This document shows, in pieces, positions 1 through 10,529 of a DNA stretch of 64,000 nt; position 1 is the stretch's first letter; every line of letters starts with the position of its first letter. Source of the stretch: Antedon mediterranea. Lineage: Eukaryota; Echinodermata; Crinoidea; Comatulida; Antedonidae. The notes beneath the pieces were generated by a model. It was not told the origin of the DNA. It made no database searches and saw only the letters and a program-made list of their open reading frames with translations. The DNA lies in contig NC_092677.1 in the NCBI RefSeq assembly GCF_964355755.1, positions 6,699,001 to 6,763,000 of the forward strand. Reading direction: 5' to 3'. Made by a program: the position numbers and the translations under genes.

Positions 1-1
1 G

Positions 2-128
2 TTCAATCCTTTTGTAGATGTGAGATGGGTTAATTTTGCCTCCAAACGAGGAGACACGAAGATGAACTTTACAAACAAGGAGGAAATAGTTGCAGAATTA
101 TCTACTACCAGTGTTTTAGATGCATATG
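2..128 (+). CDS. aGPCR exon: GAIN-domain segment, cut by window edge
   Basis: Open in frame from position 2, ending in phase 1 at donor gtcagt. Its 5' boundary cannot be seen. Content is hydrophilic and charged, as expected of GAIN subdomain sequence upstream of the next exon. Confidence 0.7.
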
Positions 129-3100
129 GTCAGTGAATCAATTGTGATCTTTAGTGGTCTCTAATTAGTCATTTTTTTCAAGGGTTAAGGTTATCTACTG
201 TACATAATCCTTTTCATAGCAGGGCCGTAGACACCAGTACGGTTGGTAACTTCAACCTGACTACTTTTTCAAAAGTTTCCTTTGACAACCTTGTGGCCAG
301 CACACATATTGTTCCTCTTGTATAGAGGGAATCACAAACAATGGTTATATTCAGGTGTTCGAAGGAAACAAAATTAAAAAATTCTTCCTATGGTTAGAGA
401 TTATATAAAATCAGTATATTATATATCATATATCTCTACGCTTCCTTGTAACTTCCTTGATACTTGACCACAAAGTATGAGTGCAGACAAGAAGCTTGCA
501 AAGGCAGAAGATGATATTAATTTCCTAAACAAATATAATATATATAAAATATTTTTTTTATAACACTATGTCCAGATTATATGGTTTCCATTGTGTATGA
601 GGGTTTGCATCTCAATCAACCAAACAAAGAGACTATTGGTAGTCATATAATGTCTGTTGCCTTTGCCAACCAAAATGGAAACAAACTAAATGGTGGAATA
701 CATCTTCAGTTAAAGCTGAACCTAGTAGGTTTTCCACTTCTTCTTCTTCACAAATTATAACATCAAATTTTACTTTCACTCCCAGCAAAGTATATATATA
801 TATCACTGGGCAGTTAAAGGGGTTTATATGCCTGTTGAATTGATATATAAATTAATATTAGAAGAGATATCAATTTGATCTTTGTTGCACATGTACAGTA
901 TTTACACTGAAAATTCCAGACTCTGCTTTTTCTAATTTTCACCGATTTTATTTCATTTCATACTTATAATATTAATTTTTGTATACATGGACAATACAAT
1001 ACATACACATATGTTATACTATTATTCTTTAGGTTGAGGATGTGTACACTATACCAACGTGTAATTTCTGGGATGTACATCAAAGGCAAGTATCAAGTCA
1101 TGAATGAATGGCAATTATGGTACCCAGTGGTGAGGGTACTTGCAGATAACACAGTACCATGTGTTAAGTTGGCATCAGGAAAAAGTGGTTAAACACCTGT
1201 GTGCTTCATACGGTTTGGTGCCACCAAAGGCTTCCTATAAAGATATACATTGATGAGTGGGTCAATGTTTTGAAGATAGACAGAAAAGCCCTACCCTTCT
1301 CTTCCCAGCACAATATAAAAATTGTTGCTCAATTAAAACTACAATTTCATACTGTTGATTTCCAATATTTTGAAGTCTAGATTTTAATGCTGTTTTCACC
1401 TCAACATTACTATATTTTCTCACTTGGTTATAAACACCCACCCCTGAAAGTTCTGGGCTTTGTTTGTAATTGTTATTATGACAAGTTTAATTTAATTTAA
1501 AATTTGCTTTTAAACCAGTGATTGGTCTGATTATGGCTGCCAAGTTATGTCATTCAACGATTCATGGGTCAACTGTCTTTGTAACCACACAACCTCATTT
1601 GCTGTTTTGATGCAAGTTTCAGAGGTGAAAAAAAATTGGTTTTAAAATAATCAAATCATAATCGTAATAATATCCTGATAATAAAGTGTCTAATGTTGTG
1701 AAATCTCAAAGCGCTGTACATATTATTACCCCGGTCATTTTTGGATTAAACACATATGGAAACATACGCCCATGTTGTAGCTAGTAATCAGTGCAGAGTG
1801 GGTTTTGACCTTACCATGCATCCATTTGTACACCTGGGAAAGAGGCAAACGCATGCAAATGGTCTGGCCTAAGAATACAAGCAATGCGACAAGCGTTTCA
1901 TCCAAAATCACAATTTCACAATCAGTACTTACTGTATCACACACACTCACACATTACCTACAACTTTATAATCAATAAATTGTCACTTTATAATCATAAT
2001 AAATTACAGTATATACCATTTTAAAAGCTAGCATTATTAACGCAATCCTAATTAAAATGTTTTCAGGTTTCTATTAGTGAAACGAATGAGAAGGTGTTAA
2101 GTATGATAACTCTCATTGGAGTCTCTATATCAATCATATGCCTGGTCCTTACATTGCTATCATACATTGTGCTCAAGTAAGATTTTAATTTTTATATACC
2201 TTTTTATCATACGCAATCTCATTAATTCATATCCCATTTTCCTAGGATAATGAAAAAGAGGGGTTACAATGCCCTCTGTAAATCAAATTTCTAGTTCAGA
2301 AGCAGCAGGTAGTCCTTCTGAACTTTGAAAGCCCCTCGATTCCCCCTAGTGTACAGTACAGGCCCTCTAGTGTACAGTACAGGCCTGTAGAAGTTATATG
2401 CCAATCTAATCTGTATGCCAATATCGCTTTGATTGGAGAAGCCTTGCCAGGTTGCAAGACTTTCAGCGCTTGTGATGATGAGTACAAATACATAAGTTGT
2501 TGGCAGTTCCTTTGGAATGTATCCTCTCACCCTGCTGTATCATACTTGACCTTTAGTTTAAAAAAATGTACTACTAGTTGAAAATATATTAAATGTCACT
2601 GTTATTACTTTACTTTAGGTTACTACACCAGAAAAACATAGCAATCCATGCCAATCTCGCACTATCGTTACTATTTGCTCATTTGATCTACATTACAGGA
2701 ATTGATGCTACGGGAAATAAGGTTTGTTTTAATCAAATCTGTTAACACCTATAAACTTTTATTTTATATTTTATCCTATTTTATTCACCTAGAGGCTTGA
2801 AAAAGAAAATCATGCAGTGATCATGTGAACAAAATGCATATGCATATACTGACCATGTGATCAAATGTAATGGATCATGTGTAAGACATGAAGAAGACAT
2901 GTATTTATTATAACAAAACTGATTTCCAAGAACTGACCATGTGAACAACATAAGATTGTCATGACTTTAACATTTTGCAATGTTTATTGCAAACATCAAT
3001 TATTATATCTTTTATTAATTTATATATATAATTTGAAAATTTACTTCTTTTCTACTTCTTTGTAGACTGTATGCAAAATAATAGCGATTCTTTTACATTA

Positions 3101-5889
3101 CTTCTTTCTTGCATCGTTTGCATGGATGATGATAGAGGGCGCTTACCTATACGTGAAATCCAGCCATGCTCATCGCAAACCACTGACTCTCCTACATTAT
3201 GCTCTAATTGGTTGGGGTAGGTTACATTATTAATAATTATTATCTTGAAAAAAATTGCATTTGGATCCTAAATATTATAGATGAGAGAATTTTTCTTTTT
3301 TGTTGATCCAATCAGTACTTTTCGAATGGTTGAAAAAAAGAAAAAATTGATCAGGGTTGTGATTTTATGTTTTAGTCAACAGTCTATCATTTTTTTTATT
3401 TTTTTTTTCTACTTTTAAAAATAAAAATAATTCTTTTGAAAACTTCATATAAAATATTTCTGCATTTTTCTTTAAAGTGTCACCACTTTTCATAGTTGGT
3501 ATAACAGCTGCTGCAAGATATAATGGATATGGAACACCTGAAGCGTAAGTTACAATTATAATCAATCAATACTAAGAATGCAGAATTGTACTACATTTAT
3601 AACAACTCTCAAAACAGCCAGAAAAGTTTGCAGAGCTTTTGAGAAACACTTGCCCTTAATCATCATTATATATTATATATTTTTATAACGAATAAGAAGG
3701 CATAATGTTTCAAATTAAGATTTAGAAATAATTTTTGTTCTAGGTGTTGGCTTGGCTTAGAGGATGGTGTTACATGGGCATTCGTTGCTCCAGTGCTTGT
3801 TGTTGGAATAGTAAGTTACAGTGGCTTACCATCAAATTTAATCATACAAATAAAGTCATTTTCCCTTGAATTCTTGTCCCTGTCAGTGCTTAAAGAATAC
3901 TAATAATACCTTTGTATCTGTGTACACAGGTCAGAAACATAGTTACCAAGAGAAAAACACTATTTACTTACGAAAACTTAGCTTACCAACTGAGAACTCA
4001 CATTATTTTATACATATTTATGACATGACTTACTTGTTTCTAGATTAACACACTTATAATGGTGAGGGTTATCAAGACGTTTAATTCACTGAAGACTAAT
4101 GCAGATAAAGCCAGGACACAGAGAATGAGGCAAGAACAATATGCAATTAGTATAGTTTTACAGGCACTATTTTATGTATAAAAGAAGACTTGTGTTATGC
4201 CTATTTAAATGAACATAAATATTCTGCACTAATATATCTTACTTACACCAGTGGAGAACTGAGAAAGAGTTCTACTTTTTGTATGGAATTTAGGTTGTAT
4301 AGCTTCGGCTGATAATTTTACAAAACAAGAAAAAAAAAACTTATGCTGTGTTCCTAACTAAACTAGGCCTACTCCAACCAAGTCCATGTTATGCATTTCA
4401 ATAAAAGCTTGGTTAATATTTGTATGCCATCCTAGCTTATGTACTGTATATAGAAATGTGCATGATACAACTGGTAATAATATATTTTTACTACTATCAG
4501 GGCAAATCTACGAGCTATTTTAGTGCTTCAGCCTCTACTTGGTGTCACATGGTTATTTGGAGTGCTGTCTTTTAACTTTGTTTGGGCGCTATCTTTCGTA
4601 TATCTTTTTGTCATCTGTAATTCCTTACAGGTATTGAAATAGTTTTACTTATTTTTTAAATATTTAAATTCTATAAGATAAAAAGACAGGTTTAATAAGT
4701 AAAGCTTCCGTTTTTCACTTAGTAACTATATCTTGGCTTAAGATTTATAAATGCCACCCTTGTAGGCCTACCATATAATAATAATAATAATAATAATATC
4801 CTGGATTTATATAGCGCCTAATGTTGTGAAACCTCTAAGTGCTGAACATTTTACCCCAGTCATTTTTTTGATCAAACACGTATGGAAACATACTCCCATA
4901 ATGCAGCTAGTAATCAGCGTAAAGTTGTGTCTTGATCTAACTGAGTTCCCATTTATACAACTGGGTGGAGAGAGGCAATCTTGCCTATTAGGATACAAGC
5001 AATGCGGCGAGAGTTGGATTCGAACCTCAATCTCACGATCAGTAGTCAAAACACAATGTGTCACACCCTTTAATGCGCCACACCCTTTAATGCGCCACAC
5101 CCTTTAATGCGCCACACCCTTTAATGCGCCACACGCCCATCATTATATTGCTTTGTTTTCTACTTTTAGGGAGCATTCATTTTTCTGCTTCATTGTGTCA
5201 TGAATGATGAGGTAAACCAAACGTTTTAATGTATTCAGTATCATAGAGATACTATAAATAACTGCTACTGTGAACAATGCCAACAGCACTCCTAAAATGG
5301 CCGCTAAATCACTGCTGAAATATATTGTGTAAAATCATCTTTTAATGACTTTCTAGAGGGCTTGAAACATTTTAGTAAAATTCCATGATGATGGAGGAAA
5401 TGTATGAACCCTGATTTAAAGTCTGACGAAAGAAATGGCTAATTTTAGGCACAATGTCATTTACTTACTCTAAAGCTAAAAGTTTTCCTACATTTCGATC
5501 ATATTTAGGACCTTTTTATGTTTCAGGTTCGGAAAGCTGCTTTTAATCGTCTCAACAGATTTATAGCAATTCGTCGTGGACATCATGGCGTCCACCCAAC
5601 AACAAATAGTTCATCTACTGGCACAACAGGTACGAAGTGTAATGTAATAATGAAGTTGAGTGAAAGAGTGGTTAAGGCAGGAGCGCGCAGACAATAAGCC
5701 ATGAAATTGGCACAGGTTCAAAGCAGTCAGATCCACGCCGCTTAACAGACCACAAAGAATAATAATAAAAAAAAAAAATTAACTTTTTCACACTAAAGGC
5801 CAATGACAATGATTTTGGGGCACCATAGTAATTTTATGTGAATTATTAATTTCTTTATAGGATTGAAACGGACAACAACCAGCTGGTAA
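2..5889 (+). CDS. Adhesion GPCR, 3' part (GAIN end, GPS, 7TM, tail)
   Basis: This is the 3' end of a class B2 (adhesion) receptor gene; its start lies left of the window. Fourteen exons join in frame: 2-128, 576-724, 1033-1085, 1519-1624, 2067-2176, 2619-2721, 3066-3216, 3478-3544, 3744-3810, 4044-4129, 4501-4630, 5170-5211, 5527-5629 and 5861-5889 (TAA). They encode 440 residues. Visible in order: end of the GAIN domain, a GPS motif with two Trp, four Cys and the sequence CNHTTSFAVLM, then seven hydrophobic helices including HYFFLASFAWMMIEGAYLY (TM3), CWLGLEDGVTWAFVAPVLVV (ECL2/TM5) and LQPLLGVTWLFGVLSF (TM6). The tail is short, about 45 residues, with no PDZ-type end that I recognise. In this family the GPS autocleaves at His-X/Thr and the released stalk acts as a tethered agonist in the plasma membrane. 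The subfamily cannot be fixed without the ectodomain; latrophilin/CD97-like receptors are closest by motif. Two introns appear to use GC donors. Confidence 0.93.
576..724 (+). CDS. aGPCR exon: GAIN domain core
   Basis: Acceptor tccag and donor gtaggt; phases 1 to 0. The peptide contains VSIVYEGLHLNQPN and GSHIMSVAFANQNG, typical of the GAIN beta-sandwich just before the GPS. Confidence 0.88.
1033..1085 (+). CDS. aGPCR exon: first half of GPS
   Basis: Encodes CNFWDV, the first Cys and Trp of the GPS. The only donor that keeps the GPS in frame with the next exon is GC (AG|GCAAGT at 1086), giving Q-S-D-W across the junction. Confidence 0.87.
1519..1624 (+). CDS. aGPCR exon: second half of GPS with cleavage site
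   Basis: Encodes WSDYGCQVM, then CLCNHTTSFAVLMQVS. The His-Thr-Thr triplet is the expected autoproteolysis site (His-Leu/Thr in relatives). Phases 2 to 0. Confidence 0.92.
1672..1965 (-). mobile_element. tRNA-derived SINE with ATT tail, copy 1
   Basis: Reading on the minus strand, the element ends in a (ATT)n tail after a block containing caacattag and gcgct. It shares long blocks with copies at 4784 and 38172, including attattaccccggtcatt and caagcaatgcgacaagcg. In an aGPCR intron. Confidence 0.75.
2067..2176 (+). CDS. aGPCR exon: TM1
   Basis: Starts after ttttcag; a hydrophobic run (ITLIGVSISIICLVLTLLSY) forms helix 1. Phases 0 to 2, donor gtaaga. Confidence 0.92.
2619..2721 (+). CDS. aGPCR exon: TM2
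   Basis: Contains IAIHANLALSLLFAHLIYIT and a TGID motif shared with CD97/latrophilin-type receptors. Phases 2 to 0, donor gtttgt. Confidence 0.92.
3066..3216 (+). CDS. aGPCR exon: ECL1/TM3
   Basis: Encodes TVCKIIAILLHYFFLASFAW; Cys is the conserved disulfide partner of ECL2. Ends after ALIGW at donor gtaggt. Phases 0 to 1. Confidence 0.93.
3478..3544 (+). CDS. aGPCR exon: TM4
   Basis: Encodes SPLFIVGITAAARYNGYG. Phases 1 to 2, donor gtaagt. Confidence 0.9.
3744..3810 (+). CDS. aGPCR exon: ECL2/TM5
   Basis: Encodes CWLGLEDGVTWAFVAPVLVV with the conserved ECL2 Cys-Trp. Phases 2 to 0, donor gtaagt. Confidence 0.92.
4044..4129 (+). CDS. aGPCR exon: ICL3
   Basis: Encodes INTLIMVRVIKTFNS and a basic loop. 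The donor that preserves frame is GC (GAG|GCAAGA at 4130), the second GC-AG intron of this gene. Phases 0 to 2. Confidence 0.86.
4501..4630 (+). CDS. aGPCR exon: TM6 and start of TM7
   Basis: Encodes LQPLLGVTWLFGVLSF and ALSFVYLFVICNSLQ. Phases 2 to 0, donor gtattg. Confidence 0.93.
4784..5062 (-). mobile_element. tRNA-derived SINE with ATT tail, copy 2
   Basis: Best-preserved copy. On the minus strand it has a B-box-like gaggttcgaatccaac, then a body, and ends gcgctatataaatccagg plus (ATT)n. This 3' end style is widespread in SINEs of aquatic animals. In the intron between TM7 exons. Confidence 0.8.
5063..5137. repeat. 17-bp tandem repeat, about four copies
   Basis: Unit cacaccctttaatgcgc repeated head-to-tail at the 5' end of the adjacent SINE, probably by slippage after insertion. 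Confidence 0.85.
5170..5211 (+). CDS. aGPCR exon: end of TM7
   Basis: 42-nt phase-0 exon encoding GAFIFLLHCVMNDE, the family's characteristic TM7/helix-8 junction. Confidence 0.9.
5527..5629 (+). CDS. aGPCR exon: cytoplasmic tail
   Basis: Begins VRKAAFNRLNRFIAIRRG, a basic helix-8-like stretch, followed by Ser/Thr-rich sequence. Phases 0 to 1. Confidence 0.88.
5656..5780 (+). mobile_element. tRNA-derived SINE fragment
   Basis: A-box-like gagtggttaaggcagg and B-box-like ggttcaaagc, followed by an A-rich tail. It lies in the last aGPCR intron and resembles the copy at 38610. Confidence 0.6.
5861..5889 (+). CDS. aGPCR last coding exon
   Basis: Joins in phase 1 and encodes LKRTTTSW before a TAA stop. 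The 3' UTR follows. Confidence 0.82.
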
Positions 5890-6307
5890 AAATCTATGGA
5901 AATGCAGACAAATTATTCATCTTTATGGAAAGAAATGAAAGCAATTGTACAGAGAATATATATCTCTTTTAAGTATTTATTTACTGTATTTTTTTCACAG
6001 TAAAACAATAATACTGATATAAATGAAGATACAATATATTATAATTACACTGACGACAATATATTTTTTAGACTGCTTTTGTTCACTCACTGCTTGATAT
6101 CCTAAATGTAGAAAATAATCACCTAGTGTTTACCCATCATGCTTAGGGGCCTTTAAATTGCACTATATAACACTTTTGGGACATCTGGTCATTGTGAGGA
6201 CATTTTTATAAGTACTGTATGGTACTAAGTATGGTACTATACCTAATTTTGTTTCATCCTCGGACCCTCAAAGACTATCAGTTTATAATTTATAACAATA
6301 ATGTATA

Positions 6308-6313
6308 AATAAA
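6308..6313 (+). other. Candidate polyadenylation signal of the aGPCR
   Basis: AATAAA about 420 nt after the receptor stop codon, the first canonical hexamer I noted downstream. Position fits; no transcript evidence is available. Confidence 0.35.
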
Positions 6314-6322
6314 AAACTGTAC

Positions 6323-6617
6323 TTAAAGAACAACTTGACAATCGCGAGATTAAGGATATCGCTGTACAGCCGTCGCCGTAAATTACTGTGACGTCACAAG
6401 TGCATCGCAAAATCTACTTAATGAGTCCAGATAAGCAAAAGAAACAATAAAAAAAAATCAAAATTTATATACAAAGTGTTTACTACGTCACAGCAATATA
6501 CGGAGATGTCTGTGCGGCGAGCGCGTGCGGCGATATCCTTAATCTCGCGATGGTTCTGAAATCATATGTACATCCCTAATACGTTAAAATATAGTCCTCG
6601 GTCAAGTTGTCCTTTAA
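6323..6617. mobile_element. TTAA-flanked inverted-repeat element (MITE-like, 295 bp)
   Basis: The ends are matching inverted repeats (TTAAAGAACAACTTGAC left, GTCAAGTTGTCCTTTAA right). A second inner inverted pair, ATCGCGAGATTAAGGATATC and its complement, lies at 6341 and near 6530. No coding capacity. It sits between the two convergent genes and is more CpG-rich than its surroundings. Confidence 0.8.
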
Positions 6618-6771
6618 TATCTCGTTCATACTGTACTTATTGGTGCTACTGCACTTTCGCACCTACGATTTTCTGGTTCTGGTCAGAGCAACCAGTGTTT
6701 GAAACCTGAATTTAAAGCGAGTATGTGCTAAAGTTCAGTAGTGTTGTACTGCTTCAAAAAGTTAAAAAACA

Positions 6772-6777
6772 TTTATT
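6772..6777 (-). other. Candidate polyadenylation signal of TRAPPC4
   Basis: TTTATT on the plus strand reads AATAAA on the minus strand, about 385 nt beyond the TRAPPC4 stop. Weak evidence on its own. Confidence 0.3.
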
Positions 6778-6909
6778 TATTGAATAATCGTAGGGAAGGG
6801 TCTTCTCTAGAAGAAATCAAGTTTCTTGTCTCTATTAATTACGTGTTGAGCACATGATGGTTTGTAAAATACCTTAGTGAACATAAGAGTTCTTTTATGA
6901 TATCATAAT

Positions 6910-7030
6910 AATCGAGTCGCCGAGTAGTTAAGACAGCGGCACCACAGAACATAGAAGTCATAGGATTTTAAGCTTCTCTGTTGCCATAGTGATAGAACTC
7001 AGAAGTGTACTGAACATTGGAACAGTTTTT
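6910..7030 (+). mobile_element. Possible degenerate tRNA-derived SINE
   Basis: gagtcgccgagtagttaaga resembles a Ser/Leu tRNA A-box region, and the following text is like other SINE heads here. The B-box is decayed. Confidence 0.35.
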
Positions 7031-7160
7031 TTCCTGCCACTGTCATATTGACATTTACAATAACACATTCTTTTTGGCCACTCATGTTTAAGAATAACAT
7101 AATTGTTCATCACAGTTTGTTTAGCTTCTGATAGATTGTAACTTAATCATTAATACGTGT

Positions 7161-7239
7161 TCATGCATTTCCAGCGTATACGCCACCACGGTCAACCTGT
7201 TCCACTAGAGCTTGGATGTTAGTATCAAATAAATCGCAC
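7161..7239 (-). CDS. TRAPPC4: TRAPPC4 exon 5 with stop
   Basis: Found by reading the minus strand beyond exon 4: acceptor aaacag, then [18 protein letters not shown] and GVYAGNA before TGA. This exon is too short to show up as a long ORF. Confidence 0.95.
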
Positions 7240-9891
7240 CTGTTTAAACAATGAGTAAACAAACTTTAATATAAACATAATGCTTGAACTAAATGCTAAA
7301 CATGATCTTTTCAATGTTTATTTGCTAATAATAATGTATTCTACATTTGTATTTACATTAAATGTCATCATTATTACATTATGACAATTAGATGACCTAT
7401 CATAATAAGTTTAGCATGATGATAAAGATAAACCGTTAAATAGAAATCATGTTATGATCTAGTTATGAAGGCTGGGCCTTAGCTATTGTGTGCTTTTTGT
7501 CTTATTATGTCTAAGCTTTATTTTTACAACCCTTTGTATGCAGGGAATATTTTCATTCAAAATTTGTGCATAGCCATAATGGCTAATTAAAATATAAATT
7601 GTTTAGTCAACATTTTGTTAACAGATTTGACGCGTTAAACTGATTTGATTAGAAATCGGGACAGGTTTAGAGGTATGGTACAGAGGTATGGTACTAATTA
7701 TATGCCTGAACTAGCTTAGATTTGGGCTTTAAGCAGGGCTAGAATTGCCCAATTTTGCGTTATAGTTCTGCATTTGGATCGCAACTTCTGTTTATTGTGT
7801 AGCCATTGGCGTTTCTGATGAAAATGATGGTATGTGCTATTTTGTACAGAATACCATGTTGAATACATTGCTGTCAAACAATGATTATCAATGGTACATA
7901 TAGAGACTTACCTAATTGGCATATCAACGGAATAAAATGGATTTTTTAGAGCATAATCTGCGTAAATTTCATAAATTTTTTTTAACAGAGTGTCAATACC
8001 AGTCTGCTTGGGGTCTGTTAATAAAATAAATTTGATTCCTGCAAAAAAATACAAGTTTATGATTTTATTAGTGAGTGTAGTTTGAAGCTTGTCTACACTA
8101 TCAAACTTTATGTGACAACAAAATTGATGTGCCCATATATATGAACATGATGTGTGTGTCATAGCACTACTATATTTGGGTATACAGGTATCAAACTAGT
8201 TTGATAGTTTATACAGAGCATAAGATCTGGATTCAAATCCTGTTTATGGCCATTGTGTTATGAGAAAAAAATCTTTCAAAAAGTCAAGACATTTAATCAT
8301 TTCTTGGGGAGAAGACGGACGGAGTAATGATACATCCAAATTCTTTTTAAAATTTGATTACAAATATGTTGAAACTTCCACAAAATACCTGTTAGTGTTT
8401 GGAAACAATGCAGTTTAAATGTATCTGTTTCAAGGCATTCAATCCCGGATGACCTTTGTTCTGGTGAAAGCTGACAACCAATAGCATACAACCTACAGAG
8501 AAACTTTTGTTGTTTTAATTTGGATAAAAATGTTAGTAATAGATTAAAAACTCGGATAATTTAATGGCTGCTTTTCATCATAGTAGTTAATTGCATTTTA
8601 TATTATCTGACAGTTTACTTAAAGATGTATTGTCCCTTGAAACACGAAAAAAGAAAAATTGATTGGCCATATCAAAGTTATTCACTTTAAGTCGAAACTT
8701 CGAGGCAAAAACAACAAGTTTACGTAATTAACAGGTAAATTAATTTGATTACATTTCGTTTGGAAAATCGTCACGAGCGAAAGTAAACAAAGATTTTAAA
8801 CCACGAGTATGCATTATGCATGATGCTAATTAGGATTGTTTACAACTCGTCGCGGTTGAGAAGGTGTTTTCACACAAATCGAGAGGAAGTTTTATGATTA
8901 TGCATACAGAGTAGCCAAACAAGCGCATTGCATTATGAGATATGTTTTGATCGAAAACTTTGACTGGAAGTAAAAGTTATTTTTTGAAAAAAACAAACGT
9001 CCGTATTTCGGTTACATTAATTTTTTTTCAACAAATTTTTGGTGAAAGTTAATAACTATTATGATACTTCAAAATGACCCACTTTTTTTCGAAATATAAA
9101 AAAAAAATTTTTTTAAATACAATACATCTTTAAAGGTTTCCTGGTTACTTACGAATGAAACATAGAAGCTAGCATAATTCTTTCATTTGTTGATAATTTC
9201 GGACGACCAAACTTGATTGCAATTGGATAATTCTCAGGATTTGCGACAACTTCTAGAATATCTCGTCCATCCTCCAACTGCCTTCCTTTAGCTGGCATTC
9301 CATTGATTGCCAACACCGTGTGACCAACTATAAAGACATACATTAATAAGAATTACTTAGTTATTGAGTTAATTATTTTTTATATTAAAAAATAAAAACA
9401 ATTACCTACCTAACAGTAGGCCTACTAGCCTACTACACACAGCAGTCACACACACACACAGGTACTAGCTAGGCCTATTCTTTTTTTTAATCAAATAAGA
9501 AAAAATATTATTTCACATAATAAGCATCATGCTCTTATGCCTCCTGTAAAGCTAGATCTACAAGTCCTAGACTAGTACAATATGCCTAGGCCTAGAATAA
9601 AATGCTAGGCCTAGTCCTGAGCCTGACTGACAGCCCTCCCCGCCGGACCCTACCCTCTCAATCGCAAAAGACTGTCTCTAAAAAATAGAGGCCTAGCTAG
9701 TAGTAGTAGGACCTACCTTTGATTCCATCTCTTTGGCCAAACGAAACCACCATTCGTTCGTCATAATGTTTCAGAGTAGGTTCTAAAGGAAATCCAAATG
9801 TCTTTTCTACCTCAGTTTTTGGCTGAGTAAAGTCTGCTTGGTAAATTAAACCCCCAGCTCGATTTACAACGTAAACACTAAAGATCGCCAT
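7161..9891 (-). CDS. TRAPPC4: TRAPPC4 (synbindin), complete
   Basis: Trafficking protein particle complex subunit 4, a longin-like core subunit of TRAPP, which tethers ER-derived and Golgi vesicles and acts as an exchange factor for Rab1-type GTPases. Five exons on the minus strand (9891-9717, 9327-9153, 8492-8389, 8038-7912, 7239-7161) sum to 660 nt, 219 residues plus TGA, the same length as human TRAPPC4. Conserved blocks in order: [97 protein letters not shown] and [19 protein letters not shown]. The C-terminus ([14 protein letters not shown]) diverges from vertebrates. The start is the only Met that gives the family's N-terminus. It is convergent with the aGPCR and divergent from the Piezo gene. 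All splice sites are GT-AG with closing phases. Confidence 0.98.
7912..8038 (-). CDS. TRAPPC4: TRAPPC4 exon 4
   Basis: Encodes [20 protein letters not shown] through DMPI. Donor gtaagt. Confidence 0.97.
8085..8221. mobile_element. MITE family 1, copy 1 (TRAPPC4 intron 3)
   Basis: Palindromic: gtctacactatcaaacttta at the left and aaactagtttgatagttt at the right. The same ends recur at 14346, 30738, 39873, 41457, 56131 and 59965. Confidence 0.85.
8389..8492 (-). CDS. TRAPPC4: TRAPPC4 exon 3
   Basis: Encodes [18 protein letters not shown] and on to QTLTG, the most conserved block of the family. Donor gtattt. Confidence 0.97.
8619..9133. mobile_element. TTAA-flanked inverted-repeat element, 515 bp (TRAPPC4 intron 2)
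   Basis: Ends TTAAAGATGTATTGTCCC and, at the right, CAATACATCTTTAA. The interior is non-coding and AT-rich. A second element with related ends lies at 10933. Confidence 0.78.
9153..9327 (-). CDS. TRAPPC4: TRAPPC4 exon 2
   Basis: Starts [11 protein letters not shown] after ctttatag and ends within FHS at donor gtaagt. Phases 1 to 2. Confidence 0.97.
9717..9891 (-). CDS. TRAPPC4: TRAPPC4 exon 1
   Basis: Contains the start codon and encodes residues 1-58, ending in phase 1 after [10 protein letters not shown] at donor gtaggt. Confidence 0.97.
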
Positions 9892-10020
9892 TTTTCGGAA
9901 AACGAAAGTGGTGGCGCTCTTTGCAAAACATTATTTAAAATAATTCCAAGAAAAGTCAAGTGAAGACGAAAACGAATGATCCACCAAAAGTAGTAAACTT
10001 TCAATAAAAGTAAGTAAAAA
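9892..10020 (-). promoter_or_regulatory. TRAPPC4 5' UTR and proximal promoter region
   Basis: Immediately upstream of the start codon on the minus strand. No TATA box is evident; the stretch has GC-richer patches (gtggtggcgctc) as in housekeeping promoters. Placement is by position only. Confidence 0.35.
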
Positions 10021-10529
10021 TCGACTTTAGCTAAACATTTGATGTTTCTTAATAATTTAAAGTGATCGTGAAATATTATAGGGGGCTTGGCCTAGGTGTG
10101 TGATTTCTAAGTTCATCACAAGAAGCTAGGCCAGCCCAAGAGTTTTCTTTCACTTGTTTTGTTCCTTTTAGCTGCTGACCGGCGAAAAAGGCGCATATCA
10201 CCAGGGGTGGGGATGTGTTTCTCCATGTGGAGTAATATTTCTAAGTGCCTAGCTAGGTTCTAACTCCTCTTCATTCACATTCGTATTTTTTTAGTTAAAT
10301 TTAATTAAATGAAAAAAAACAAGATACTTTCCCAGCTAATAATTGACATTGAATGTGACAGTCTACTACTACTACTAGGCCTAGGTGGATGATTGCAGAA
10401 GCAAAAGCAAAACAATAGCAGGTCACTTTTATTTATTAATCAACTTATTTTTCACATTTTTACTTCTTATCACAATAGGCACATTCTTTATTTTTACATC
10501 AAAAATCAAATGCAGTAATTAGATTACAC

